Shown: positions 49,686 through 61,489 of the stretch, in pieces
How positions within the stretch are numbered: the first letter of the stretch is position 1
How the letters are laid out: each line of letters begins with the position of its first letter
The notes under the pieces: model-generated
Seen by the model: only the letters and a program-made list of their open reading frames with translations
Told to the model about the DNA's origin: nothing
The model's database searches: none
From: Bacillus pumilus
GTDB taxonomy: Bacteria > Bacillota > Bacilli > Bacillales > Bacillaceae
Reading direction: 5' to 3'
Length of the DNA stretch: 64,000 nucleotides
Assembly: GCF_038738535.1 (NCBI RefSeq)
Contig: NZ_CP046128.1
Span: 248,001 to 312,000, forward strand
Program-made: the position numbers and the translations under genes

Positions 49686-51302
49686 GTGAGTTATAAAGAA
49701 ATCGATGTCAACCATACACGGGCGGAGCAGGAAGCCTGGAAAAACGTGCTGAAAAAGCCGCTCCCTGAAAGAGACGGTTATGTAAAGGACGAGCATACAT
49801 TGTCCTTGCCGCGTCTCGCCGTCCGGGTCCTTGGAACTCCGCATGATGCAACCGATTATTTTATTTATTTACATGAATTATATGAAACAGATGGTGTTCA
49901 TATTTTAAGTGAAACGCTCAATCGTCATATTGAGCCGGAGCATTTTCAAGCGCTTCAACGCATTCATTTGATTAACCAAGAAGAAAAGGGATTGTCCGTG
50001 AATCGCTTTGTGGCTTTTTTAGATGGTGAACAGCTGATTGTACGCCATCCAAACCCTGTGATGAACCGGCATATCCGCCTTTCATTGATCAAGGTGTTTG
50101 AGCATTTCAAACAGATGCATGAGGGTGGATTTCAGCATCCCGATTTCCGCCGGGTTCTGCTGGATGTAGTGAAGTTTTCAAATAATCATCTAGGTCCATG
50201 GCTGAAGGAAGCCAATATAGAAGAAAAAATGCCGGCTGTCATTTGGTATGGAGAGGCGAATAAAAGTCAGCTTTATTTTCTTTACTATGTCATGCTGATT
50301 GGCTGTGATGTTGTGCTATTTCATCCAGAGGGCGAGGATTCGTTCCGCGAATTAGATCCAGAAGAAAAGCTGACTTTTATTGATCAGTATCCGGGAAATT
50401 CAAAGCTTGAACCGTTCCCTACTGAAAAGCCTGAGAGGAAATCAACGGTGGCGTACCGCTCGACAAGAGAGCTTGAAGAGGTGCTCCACACGGAAGATTC
50501 AATGCTGTATAAGCCGTGGCAATTCAGAGATCATACCCCTCATTCCATTACGCTGAAGACAACGTATGATGAGCTGTTTTTAATTGCAAAGGAACGTTCC
50601 TTTATCCGCCCTAATTTTCAAGCAGACCGGGACACGATACAGATTCCGAATCTCTTTGCGAAAATGATGGGGGTCACACGAGACAAGCGTGAATACTGGT
50701 ATCGTATCCACACATTAATGGAAGGGAAAGAGACGAAGACCATTCGCCATTTTCCTTTTACGAAAGAAGTGTCTTCGAATTATCAATTTCATTATCAGCA
50801 TGCCCTTTCGTCTGCTGGAGAGATTGATCCTGAATTATTAATGAAAAGCAATGTATGGCAGTTTTCTCATCTATATGAGGGCGCGCAGCGTGCGATAGCA
50901 GAGGCGGTATCTCGAATCTGTCAGCATCCAAAGCTATTAAAAGAAGGCAATGAGACCGAATTAGATGTCCGTATTTATTTATTCAAACAGATACTGCATA
51001 TCGGCCAGGAGCTCATTGAACTCATTCAAACCTTTGATTATGCACAAACCGTACCGAAAGTGATTTTATACCATACGGAATATAATGGTGAGCTGACTCG
51101 TTCTGATGCGGCTGCCCTCATTTTCCTAAACGAAATGGGGGTGGATCTCTTCGTGTATCATCCGGCGGGATACCAGTGTATCGAGCGGTATATAGATGAC
51201 CAATTATTTGATACCCATTGGCTTGATGAGATGGTCATGAATCAGGAGTTTAAAGAGCCATCCATCGTCAGAAAGTTATTTCAATCCATTAAAAATCGAT
51301 AA
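49686..51302 (+). CDS. yceG: YceG-family protein, Ter/toxic-anion stress cluster
   Basis: GTG 49686 follows GGAAGGAG. 538 aa, about the length I recall for B. subtilis YceG. It is soluble and rich in aromatic and charged residues. Two related halves can be glimpsed: AVIWYGEANKSQLYFLYYVMLIGCDVVLFHPEG (about residues 185-217) and PKVILYHTEYNGELTRSDAA...MGVDLFVYHPAGYQC (about 457-500). Both have a conserved FHP/YHP end, which suggests a duplicated Rossmann-like unit. The biochemical activity is unknown. It is 14 bases before the TelA-like gene and probably works with it. A 70-base gap separates it from the HAD gene. Confidence 0.9.
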   Translation: MSYKEIDVNHTRAEQEAWKNVLKKPLPERDGYVKDEHTLSLPRLAVRVLGTPHDATDYFIYLHELYETDGVHILSETLNRHIEPEHFQALQRIHLINQEEKGLSVNRFVAFLDGEQLIVRHPNPVMNRHIRLSLIKVFEHFKQMHEGGFQHPDFRRVLLDVVKFSNNHLGPWLKEANIEEKMPAVIWYGEANKSQLYFLYYVMLIGCDVVLFHPEGEDSFRELDPEEKLTFIDQYPGNSKLEPFPTEKPERKSTVAYRSTRELEEVLHTEDSMLYKPWQFRDHTPHSITLKTTYDELFLIAKERSFIRPNFQADRDTIQIPNLFAKMMGVTRDKREYWYRIHTLMEGKETKTIRHFPFTKEVSSNYQFHYQHALSSAGEIDPELLMKSNVWQFSHLYEGAQRAIAEAVSRICQHPKLLKEGNETELDVRIYLFKQILHIGQELIELIQTFDYAQTVPKVILYHTEYNGELTRSDAAALIFLNEMGVDLFVYHPAGYQCIERYIDDQLFDTHWLDEMVMNQEFKEPSIVRKLFQSIKNR

Positions 51303-51316
51303 GGAGATCAAAGCTT

Positions 51317-52411
51317 ATGACAAATACAAACGGAAATGACATCATTTCAATTGATAAAGAGGAAATCTCCATTGAGAAGGCAGACGATATCCGCGTTCAG
51401 CTTCGAAATGAACCAGAAGTGCAAAATATTGCGAGACAGATCGATGCGAAAAATCAGCTGGAGCTGCTTGAATACGGAAAACAGCCGGCCGTTGAAATCT
51501 CTAAGTTCTCTGATCGTATTCTTTCGATGATGCGTTCAACAAGTGTCACTGACTCAGGAACGATGCTGACGCAGCTTGGAAAAATTATGGATCGTTTTGA
51601 TAAAAATGATTTTGACGAGCCAAAGGGTGGTTTGTTGTCAAAAATCTTTAAGCGCGGCGGCAGCATGATTGAAAAGATTTTCAGTAAATATCAAACGCTC
51701 GGTGCAGAGATTGAAAAAATTAATGTAGAAATCAGTAAATATAAAGACGAAATGACCAAATCGACTGTGACGCTTGAAGAAATGTATGAGCATAACATTC
51801 AATACTATATGGAGCTTGAAAAGTATGTTGTTGCAGGTCAAATGAAAATCGAAGAATTAAAGCAATTGGTTCCTTCTTATGAAGAAAAAGCGGCTAGTGG
51901 AAACCAGCTGGCACAAATGGAGCTTGATACACTTCGTAACGGCATTCAAGCATTGGAAGAGCGTGTATATGACCTTGATATGGCACGGATGGTGGCTCTT
52001 CAAACGGCACCGCAAATTCGTTTGCTGCAGCGTGGGAATACGAAATTAATCGGTAAAATCAACTCAGCGTTCATCATCACCATTCCAATTTTTAAAAATG
52101 GGATCATTCAAGCTGTTACAGCGAAGAGACAAAAGCTTGTGGCTGATTCAATGAGTGAGCTGGATAGAAGAACAAATGAAATGCTGAAACGAAATGCTGA
52201 AAACATCTCAAGTCAAAGTGTGGAGATTGCCAAATTGTCTGGACGTCCAAGTATCGACATCGAAACGATCGAATCTTCCTTTAATACAATTGTACAAGGG
52301 ATGAAAGAGACGAAACAGATCGAAGAAGAAAACAAACGATTACGCGAAGATGGAACAAAACGTATGCTTGAATTGCAAGATAATATTAAGCGGGCTGCCC
52401 TAGAGTCCTAA
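51317..52411 (+). CDS. yceH: TelA-like toxic anion resistance protein YceH
   Basis: ATG follows AAGGAGAT. 364 aa, soluble, almost entirely helical with long coiled coils (about residues 90-180 and 270-355). TelA hallmarks include ISKFSDRILSMMRSTSVTDSG (about 55-75), LGKIMDRFDKNDF (about 80-92), and MVALQTAPQIRLLQRGN (about 222-238). TelA/KlaA proteins give tellurite and other oxyanion resistance and accompany TerD/TerC systems. It closes the cluster and is followed by a terminator. Confidence 0.94.
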   Translation: MTNTNGNDIISIDKEEISIEKADDIRVQLRNEPEVQNIARQIDAKNQLELLEYGKQPAVEISKFSDRILSMMRSTSVTDSGTMLTQLGKIMDRFDKNDFDEPKGGLLSKIFKRGGSMIEKIFSKYQTLGAEIEKINVEISKYKDEMTKSTVTLEEMYEHNIQYYMELEKYVVAGQMKIEELKQLVPSYEEKAASGNQLAQMELDTLRNGIQALEERVYDLDMARMVALQTAPQIRLLQRGNTKLIGKINSAFIITIPIFKNGIIQAVTAKRQKLVADSMSELDRRTNEMLKRNAENISSQSVEIAKLSGRPSIDIETIESSFNTIVQGMKETKQIEEENKRLREDGTKRMLELQDNIKRAALES

Positions 52412-52419
52412 AAAATAAG

Positions 52420-52452
52420 CTGTCTGTAACTAAAGTTGCAGGCAGTTTTTCC
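52420..52452 (+). terminator. Terminator of the yce cluster
   Basis: CTGTCTGTAACT (52420-52431) pairs with AGTTGCAGGCAG (52434-52445) with few mismatches, followed by TTTTT. Confidence 0.75.
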
Positions 52453-52811
52453 ATCAATTTTATTAAAATTTGAAGAAAAAAGGTTTTTATGTGACCATTT
52501 TCGGGTAAATCCTGTTCAGGGGAATGGTTCACCCACGTTTGGAAAAGTCCGCTATGGTGAGGATTCGAGTTATTTTTTAGCATAATTAGGAATTTCCAGT
52601 AAAATATTGTCTGATGAGAGGAAATACCCCGTAAAATATGTAGTTTATGAAGCATTCTATAGGATTTACGAGTAATACGGCGTATAAACTCTAATCACCA
52701 GACCTCTATATGGAATTCATACATATTGTGCGGAAATAAGCGAATTCTAAAGATTGTTCGCATCATAACGCTTATGTTACGGTTATAAAGATGCTAATTT
52801 GGAGGGAAAAT
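52453..52811. other. 359-base gap before opuAA, promoter region not resolved
   Basis: No gene fits here. An imperfect hairpin GTGACCATTTTC...GGGGAATGGTTCAC lies at about 52491-52532. The opuA promoter must be in this stretch. TTGTTC near 52753 and TATAAA near 52785 are too far apart for a standard pair, so I do not assign it. Confidence 0.4.
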
Positions 52812-54080
52812 ATGAATTCTGAAGAGAGAACTATCAAAATCAAGATAAATAATGTATCTAAAATTTTCGGTAAAAATGCTAAAAAAGCATCTCAAATGCT
52901 TGGAAAAGGGAAAACAAAAAGAGAGATCCTAAAAGAGACCGGCGCAACAGTTGGTGTCAATCGAGCAAATTTTGATGTGTATGACGGCGAGATATTTGTC
53001 ATCATGGGGCTATCAGGGAGCGGAAAGTCCACACTTGTGCGGCTGCTAAATAGGTTAATCGAACCAACCTCCGGAGAAATATTTATTGATGGGGATATGA
53101 TAACAAATATGTCAAAGGATCAATTGCGTGAAGTCAGACGGAAAAAGATCAGCATGGTCTTCCAAAACTTCGCATTGTTCCCCCACCGTACGATTCTTGA
53201 GAACACAGAGTACGGTCTTGAATTACAAGGTGTAGACAAAGAAGAACGCCGCTCAAAAGCGCTTGAATCCTTAAAGCTTGTTGGACTTGAAGGCTTTGAA
53301 GAACAGTACCCAAACCAATTAAGTGGCGGGATGCAGCAGCGTGTTGGATTGGCACGTGCATTAGCAAATGACCCTGACATTTTATTAATGGATGAAGCAT
53401 TCAGCGCACTCGATCCATTAATTCGTAAAGATATGCAGGATGAATTGCTTGAGCTTCATACATCTGTAGGAAAAACGATCATTTTCATTACCCATGATTT
53501 AGATGAGGCGCTTCGGATTGGCGACCGCATTGTGCTCATGAAGGACGGAAATATCGTTCAAATCGGAACACCAGAAGAAATCCTGATGAACCCATCGAAT
53601 GAATATGTTGAACGTTTCGTTGAAGATGTCGACCTTTCTAAAGTATTAACCGCTGGTCATATTATGAAACGTGCAGAAACAATTCAGATCGACAAAGGGG
53701 CACGTGTTGCGCTCACGCTCATGAAAAACCTTGGGATTTCGTCTATCTATGCAGTAGATAAGAAAAAGCATTTATTAGGTGTTATTTCTGCACAAGCAGC
53801 GAAAAAGGCGGCAGAAATGGGAGCGTCGCTTGAAACAGTTCTCGATAAAGAATTCACGACAGTATTGGAATCTACGTATTTGACAGAAATCTTTGACGCA
53901 GTATCTGATGCAGCAAACATTCCGATTGCCGTTGTCGATGAGAAAAACAGAATGAAGGGTATTGTGGTCAGAGGTGCATTAATTGGTGCGTTATCAGGTA
54001 ATGATGAGTATATCAACATGTCTTCTAACAAACTTGAGGAAATTAAAACACAAGAGCCTTCTGCACAGGAGGTAGAATAA
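52812..54080 (+). CDS. opuAA: Glycine betaine ABC transporter ATPase OpuAA
   Basis: ATG 52812 follows TTTGGAGGG; the frame to 52791 includes the ribosome site and is rejected. 422 aa. The ABC domain has Walker A GLSGSGKSTLVRLL (about residues 61-74), the signature LSGGMQQRVGLARA (about 170-183), Walker B DILLMDEAFSALD (about 189-201) and HDLDEAL. After residue 290 two CBS domains (MKRAETIQIDKG..., TVLESTYLTEIF...) sense ionic strength in related OpuA systems. It energises uptake of the osmoprotectant glycine betaine. Confidence 0.96.
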   Translation: MNSEERTIKIKINNVSKIFGKNAKKASQMLGKGKTKREILKETGATVGVNRANFDVYDGEIFVIMGLSGSGKSTLVRLLNRLIEPTSGEIFIDGDMITNMSKDQLREVRRKKISMVFQNFALFPHRTILENTEYGLELQGVDKEERRSKALESLKLVGLEGFEEQYPNQLSGGMQQRVGLARALANDPDILLMDEAFSALDPLIRKDMQDELLELHTSVGKTIIFITHDLDEALRIGDRIVLMKDGNIVQIGTPEEILMNPSNEYVERFVEDVDLSKVLTAGHIMKRAETIQIDKGARVALTLMKNLGISSIYAVDKKKHLLGVISAQAAKKAAEMGASLETVLDKEFTTVLESTYLTEIFDAVSDAANIPIAVVDEKNRMKGIVVRGALIGALSGNDEYINMSSNKLEEIKTQEPSAQEVE

Positions 54081-54081
54081 G

Positions 54082-55817
<1,736 letters not shown>

Positions 55818-55860
55818 CCTATAGTGATGAGGTTCCCTTATAATAGAAGGGAGCATATGA

Positions 55861-55897
55861 AAAAGCAGTCTGCTCAAAAAGCGGCTGCTTTTTTCTT
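55861..55897 (+). terminator. Terminator of the opuA operon
   Basis: AAAAGCAGTC pairs with GGCTGCTTTT (one wobble/mismatch) around a 10-nt loop, followed by TTTT. Confidence 0.8.
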
Positions 55898-55923
55898 ATA
55901 TAAGGATGGTGGACGAGTTGTCG

Positions 55924-56679
55924 ATGATGGATAAGCCAATCATGATTTTCCTGCATGGCGGAGGAGTCAGCAGCTGGATGTGGCAGGAGCAGATGGAAAC
56001 ATTCAAGGAAGCGTATGAATGCTATACGCCTGATCTGCTTGGTCATGGGACAAGAGCAAATGAACAGTCATTTTCCATGCGAGAAAGCGCTCTTGAAGTC
56101 ATCTCGTGGTTCAAGCAGCATGCGCACGGCCGTAAAGTGATACTCATTGGATTCTCTCTAGGTGCACAGGTTGCCGTTGAAGTGTTATCGAATGAGCCTG
56201 ATATCGTAGACATAGCCGTCATCAACAGCGCTCTTGTGATGCCGCTGCCATGGCTTTACTTGATGGTGAGACCTCTTTTACCTCTTACGTATCCATTATT
56301 AAAGAAAGATTGGTTTATCCAGCTCCAAGCTGAAAAGATGGGGCTTCCAAACGATGTACTGAATGACTATGCGGCGGATTCGAAGAGTTTGCAGAAGAAA
56401 ACCCTTCTGACGATGTTTCAAGAAAATCTCCATTACAAGCTCCCAGACACGTTTCAACAAGCGAAGGCACGGATTCTTGTCACAGTGGGAGAAAAGGAAA
56501 AAGGTATCATGAAACGGTCAGCAAAGAAAATAACGACATCACATCCGAAGGCAGCAGGTGTCGTCGTTCCTGATATTGGACATACATTTACGTTTGAAAA
56601 GAAAGAACTGTTTATTGATATGATTCAATCCTTTATAGAAGAGCGTGCGTTACCAGTGGAATTAAAGGAAATCAAGTAG
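55924..56679 (+). CDS. Alpha/beta hydrolase of unknown substrate
   Basis: The start is uncertain (ATG 55906, TTG 55918, ATG 55924 or 55927 are in frame); ATG 55924 gives a normal N-terminus right before the first strand. About 251 aa. It has the oxyanion motif IFLHGGGVSSWMW, the nucleophile Ser in LIGFSLGAQVAVE (about residue 90), and the catalytic His in VVVPDIGHTFTFEKKE near residue 220. It is a monocistronic esterase- or lipase-like protein. Confidence 0.85.
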   Translation: MMDKPIMIFLHGGGVSSWMWQEQMETFKEAYECYTPDLLGHGTRANEQSFSMRESALEVISWFKQHAHGRKVILIGFSLGAQVAVEVLSNEPDIVDIAVINSALVMPLPWLYLMVRPLLPLTYPLLKKDWFIQLQAEKMGLPNDVLNDYAADSKSLQKKTLLTMFQENLHYKLPDTFQQAKARILVTVGEKEKGIMKRSAKKITTSHPKAAGVVVPDIGHTFTFEKKELFIDMIQSFIEERALPVELKEIK

Positions 56680-56802
56680 CCGAAAGTGAAGACAGGCATA
56701 AAAGAGGCAGTTAGATCTTAGAACCTATATGATATAGGCATAAAACGCTTACAGATGAGCTGCAGTCTGACTGAAAGCTCATGAGCTGTAGAAGGAGGAG
56801 CT

Positions 56803-57525
56803 ATGAGTAAAAACTATATCATATTCGGTGCGAGTCAAGGCTTAGGGGATGCTTTTGTAAAAGGTCTTCCTTCAAGTGGAGATACAGTTTGGATTGTGTC
56901 TCGAAGTGAACCGAGCAGTTTGAACATAGATGACGGTGTACATAGAATTTGGCTGAAAATTGATTTATCAAGCCAAACCCACATCCCTTTTATGCTCGAA
57001 GCATTGGAGAATCAAACCATTGATGTTCTCATCTATAACATTGGTTTATGGGAAAAACGAGGCTTTGAAGATGATTATTCATTCGATCACGATCAGCCAG
57101 AGGATATCGCTCATTTAATCAATGTGAATGTCATCTCTACGATTACTTACATCCAAGCACTGCTTCCGCACGTAAGGAAATCGGAGAATGGAAAAATCAT
57201 CGTGATTGGCTCAACGGCGGGACTCGATCATACAAACCTGCCGCAAGTTTCTTTTGTCGCATCTAAATTTGGCCTGCGCGGAATTGTGAATGCACTGAGA
57301 GAGCATGTGAGAAAAGATAAAATATCTGTTACCTGTATCAATCCAGGAGAGCTGGCGGCAGAGGTTCCATATGAAGATGGTGCCGAAAAAGCCATCGCTC
57401 TATATGATGAAACGAGAATCCCTGTACAGGATATAGTAGAGCTTGCGAGATGTGTGATTCATTTATCAAGGGTATCCTGTGTAAAAGAAATCAATGTCCC
57501 AGCCATGACAGATTTGAATGCGTAA
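56803..57525 (+). CDS. SDR-family protein lacking the catalytic Tyr
   Basis: ATG follows AGAAGGAGG. 240 aa. The cofactor loop is GASQGLGDAFV (about residues 8-18), with an NADP-type Arg after strand 2 (SRSEPS). The NNAG position reads YNIGLW. The Ser of the active site is present in VIGSTAGLD (about 142-150). The YxxxK motif, however, reads FVASK (about 157-161): Phe replaces the proton-donating Tyr while Lys is kept. It may therefore be a weak or altered enzyme, or a non-catalytic binder. PG and the C-terminal strand are normal. Confidence 0.88.
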   Translation: MSKNYIIFGASQGLGDAFVKGLPSSGDTVWIVSRSEPSSLNIDDGVHRIWLKIDLSSQTHIPFMLEALENQTIDVLIYNIGLWEKRGFEDDYSFDHDQPEDIAHLINVNVISTITYIQALLPHVRKSENGKIIVIGSTAGLDHTNLPQVSFVASKFGLRGIVNALREHVRKDKISVTCINPGELAAEVPYEDGAEKAIALYDETRIPVQDIVELARCVIHLSRVSCVKEINVPAMTDLNA

Positions 57526-57535
57526 TATAAAGAAG

Positions 57536-57569
57536 ACCACCCGTTTAAAGAAAAAACGGGTGGTTTTTT
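57536..57569. terminator. Bidirectional terminator between the SDR gene and amhX
   Basis: ACCACCCGTTT (57536-57546) pairs with AAACGGGTGGT (57554-57564), with a T run after it. Confidence 0.88.
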
Positions 57570-57573
57570 GATT

Positions 57574-58701
57574 TTATGATGAATGCTGCTGAAGTGTTTG
57601 ATAAACAGCTTCAGTCAAAATCTCAATGCCGGTAAAGATAGCAGAGCGGTCGAATGTCATATAAGGATGATGTAGACCGGGCTCTAGATCACAGCCTAAA
57701 CCAAGCATCGTGGATTTGATATGCGGAACCTTTGCTGCATAAAAGTGAAAATCCTCTCCGCCTGTCGTTACGATCGGGGGATCGAGCTGTTCTTTGCCTA
57801 AAACCTGTTCAATGGCATGAGACATGATCTGGACAGCTTCCTCATTTAAGGTTGCGGCAGGCAGACGGTGATCGGTTGAAAGTGTAATGGAAGCGCCAAA
57901 GGCATCCGCTACAGCATGTACGGCTCTTTCAATTTCTTTTTCTAGTTCATCCATCACAACATTTGTTTGTGCCCTGACATCCAATGTAAAAGAAGCTTTG
58001 CCAGGGATGATGTTTGAACTGCCTCCGCCAGCATTCAGGTTGGTCATTTTCACAGAATGTGCAACTCTTGGGTCGACATGGATATGCGCGAGTCTCTGTA
58101 CGAGGGTAGAAGCCACTTCAATGACGTTGACCCCAAGATGCGGGCGTGCACCGTGGGCTTCCTCTCCAATAATTGTGCCGATGTAATGATTACTCGATCC
58201 ATGCAAAATGGCAGGTGCACAGCGTCCGTTTAATGTTTCTTGAATTGGGCGCACATGCACTCCGTATAAGTAATCAACGTCTGCTAACACACCTTTTTCA
58301 ATCATTTTCAGCGCGCCGCCGCCTTTTTCCTCAGCAGGCTGAAAAATGAAGCGGATGGTGCCGTTCGGGAGCTCCTTTTCCTTTAATGCCATGAAGGTGC
58401 CGAGAGCCATTGTCATGTGTGCATCGTGACCACATGAATGATTGGCTTGAAACTCACCATCTACTTCCTGCCAAAGTGCATCAATATCGGCTCTCACAGC
58501 GACCACTGGTGCGCCTTCTCCCATTTCACCAATCACTCCTGTACAGTCGTCAAATGTTCGAGTCTTGCAGCCCATTTTTTTTAATATGCCTTCAAGATAA
58601 GCCGTCGTATTCGTTTCTTCCCAGCTGATTTCTGGGTGGGCGTGCAGGTGTTCAAAGATGTCTGTCACGGTCTGTTGCATTTCGTTTGTCAAAGTTGTCA
58701 T
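57574..58701 (-). CDS. amhX: M20-family amidohydrolase AmhX
   Basis: ATG 58701 follows AAGGAGGC; the frame to 58734 passes through the ribosome site. 375 aa. M20D peptidase/amidohydrolase: [15 protein letters not shown] (about residues 19-33), the metal site [15 protein letters not shown] (about 89-103), the catalytic Glu in [17 protein letters not shown] (about 123-139), and [13 protein letters not shown] near the end. It hydrolyses N-acyl amino acids or similar amides in the cytosol. The location between opuA and ycgA matches B. subtilis amhX. Confidence 0.93.
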   Translation of the reverse strand: MTTLTNEMQQTVTDIFEHLHAHPEISWEETNTTAYLEGILKKMGCKTRTFDDCTGVIGEMGEGAPVVAVRADIDALWQEVDGEFQANHSCGHDAHMTMALGTFMALKEKELPNGTIRFIFQPAEEKGGGALKMIEKGVLADVDYLYGVHVRPIQETLNGRCAPAILHGSSNHYIGTIIGEEAHGARPHLGVNVIEVASTLVQRLAHIHVDPRVAHSVKMTNLNAGGGSSNIIPGKASFTLDVRAQTNVVMDELEKEIERAVHAVADAFGASITLSTDHRLPAATLNEEAVQIMSHAIEQVLGKEQLDPPIVTTGGEDFHFYAAKVPHIKSTMLGLGCDLEPGLHHPYMTFDRSAIFTGIEILTEAVYQTLQQHSS

Positions 58702-58854
58702 GAGTAGCCTCCTTGCTGACAGAAAATCTGCCAAAACATTCTTTTAGTGAAATAATATTGATCTTAAATATCATCAGTGTTTATAATATAACACATCATT
58801 TGATTATTCAGAAAATTAAGTGAAATTCCGATCGGGACAAAGGGGTTTTGACAC

Positions 58855-60285
58855 ATGAAAACAGCGGCAGTATCAGCACCAGAGAAACAAAAACGAAAAC
58901 TTCAAATGCCGGATGCGTATGTTCTCTTATTTATCATTGCGCTCATTTGTACCATTGCAACGTATTTTGTACCAGCGGGTGAATTTGATCGAAAGACATC
59001 AGGGGAAATCACAACAGCTGTTCCTGGCAGCTTTCACCGCATTGATCAATCACCCGTGAGTCCCGTTGGCTTTTTTACAGCCATTCAGGAGGGGATGGTA
59101 GGGTCCTCTTCTATTATTTTTCTCATTCTATTTACTGGCGGAACCATTGCCATTTTGGAGAAAACAGGTGCTATTAACGGAATGATTCACCATGTCATCA
59201 GCAGGTTTCAAACGAAGCAATTATTGTTTATTTGTATTGTTGGAGGATTATTTTCGGTGCTTGGAACGACCGGCATTGTCGTGAACTCTGTTATAGGATT
59301 TATTCCAATCGGGATTATTGTGGCAAGGTCCTTGAAATGGGACGCTGTGGCAGGAGCAGCGGTCATTTACATCGGCTGTTATGCTGGATTTAACGCAACC
59401 ATTTTGTCTCCATCTCCACTAGGTTTATCTCAAACGATTGCAGAGCTGCCGATCTTTTCTGGCATTGGCCTGCGTGTCATTATTTATCTTTGCTTTCTTA
59501 TATCTAGTATTGTGTACATCTATTTATATACAAGACGCCTGAAGAATAAAGAAAAGGGAAGCCTTCTTGGTGATCAATGGTTTCCTGCGAAGGGGCTTGG
59601 CGGAGCTGATGCGGAATCTGTGGACAAGCCTGCATTTACCGGCAGACATAAGCTGATTTTAGCGGTGTGCGGATTGTCTCTTGGGGGCTTCTTATATGGC
59701 GCGCTTCAGCTTGGCTGGACCGATAAGGAAATGGCAGGTGTGTTCATTTTTATGGCCATTGCTGCTGGATTGCTTGGCGGATTAGCAGCCAATGATATTG
59801 CGAAAACATTTATTGTCGGCTGTCAAAGCCTTGTGTACGGCGCACTCATTGTCGGAATGGCACGCTGCATTTCTGTCATTTTAGAAAACGGTAAGCTGCT
59901 GGATACAGTGGTCAATGGCTTGGCGAGTATGCTGACAGGATTTAGTCCAATTGCTGGTGCGATCGGGATGTATATTGCGAGTGCGCTTCTTCACTTTTTG
60001 ATTTCATCAGGATCAGGAGAAGCGGTTGTCTTTATTCCAATTCTTGCGCCACTGGCTGATTTAATGGGCATCACAAGACAGGTAGCTGTAGAAGCAGTGA
60101 TGCTTGGTGAAGGGGTGGTTAACTGTATCAATCCGACGTCAGGTGTGTTGATGGCTGTGCTTGCTGCAAGTGGTATTCCTTATGTGAAGTGGCTGCGTTT
60201 TATGGTGCCGCTTGCGCTCATTTGGTTTGTCATTGGCCTTGTCTTTATTTGTATCGGCGTTATGATCAACTGGGGACCTTATTAA
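58855..60285 (+). CDS. ycgA: YfcC-family carboxylate transporter YcgA
   Basis: 476 aa with about 12 helices; a basic N-terminus ([14 protein letters not shown]) precedes helix 1 with [19 protein letters not shown] (about residues 24-42), the YfcC/DcuC-type start. Later motifs are [20 protein letters not shown] (about 97-116) and [20 protein letters not shown] (about 375-394), a typical substrate loop. It probably carries a C4-dicarboxylate or basic amino acid. Divergent from amhX, as in B. subtilis. Confidence 0.9.
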   Translation: MKTAAVSAPEKQKRKLQMPDAYVLLFIIALICTIATYFVPAGEFDRKTSGEITTAVPGSFHRIDQSPVSPVGFFTAIQEGMVGSSSIIFLILFTGGTIAILEKTGAINGMIHHVISRFQTKQLLFICIVGGLFSVLGTTGIVVNSVIGFIPIGIIVARSLKWDAVAGAAVIYIGCYAGFNATILSPSPLGLSQTIAELPIFSGIGLRVIIYLCFLISSIVYIYLYTRRLKNKEKGSLLGDQWFPAKGLGGADAESVDKPAFTGRHKLILAVCGLSLGGFLYGALQLGWTDKEMAGVFIFMAIAAGLLGGLAANDIAKTFIVGCQSLVYGALIVGMARCISVILENGKLLDTVVNGLASMLTGFSPIAGAIGMYIASALLHFLISSGSGEAVVFIPILAPLADLMGITRQVAVEAVMLGEGVVNCINPTSGVLMAVLAASGIPYVKWLRFMVPLALIWFVIGLVFICIGVMINWGPY

Positions 60286-60297
60286 ACATGTATAAAG

Positions 60298-60325
60298 CTG
60301 CTGACAATTGTTTGGCAGTTTTTTT
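60298..60325 (+). terminator. Terminator of ycgA
   Basis: A CTGC...GCAG stem (60298-60301, 60315-60318) with an inner CAATTG pairing is followed by seven T residues. Confidence 0.75.
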
Positions 60326-60412
60326 CTTGTGGAAATATGCATGGAGACAGCGCTTTGAAAGCACAATAAGTGTGTTCACAAATTCGCTACATATTTTTTT
60401 TGAGCAACCCCC

Positions 60413-60441
60413 TTGCAAAAGTTTGTGAAGTGTTGCACAAT
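60413..60441 (+). promoter_or_regulatory. Core promoter of ldh-lctP
   Basis: -35 TTGCAA (60413-60418), a 17-bp spacer and a weak -10 CACAAT (60436-60441) are overlapped by the first Rex box. Confidence 0.55.
60423..60440. promoter_or_regulatory. Rex operator 1
   Basis: TTGTGAAGTGTTGCACAA matches the Rex consensus TTGTGAA-4-TTCACAA with one mismatch. It sits over the promoter, so Rex would block transcription while NADH is low. Confidence 0.8.
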
Positions 60442-60446
60442 AAGAA

Positions 60447-60462
60447 TGTGAAATACTTCACA
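60447..60462. promoter_or_regulatory. Rex operator 2
   Basis: TGTGAAATACTTCACA is a perfect dyad, TGTGAA-4-TTCACA, just downstream of the first box. Confidence 0.85.
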
Positions 60463-60502
60463 AAAGAAAAACAACCTAGTTTTACTCAGGAGGATGAGAT
60501 AA

Positions 60503-61450
<948 letters not shown>

Positions 61451-61489
61451 TCAAAAGCAACCTATCTGAGCAGAAAAGGATGAATCACT

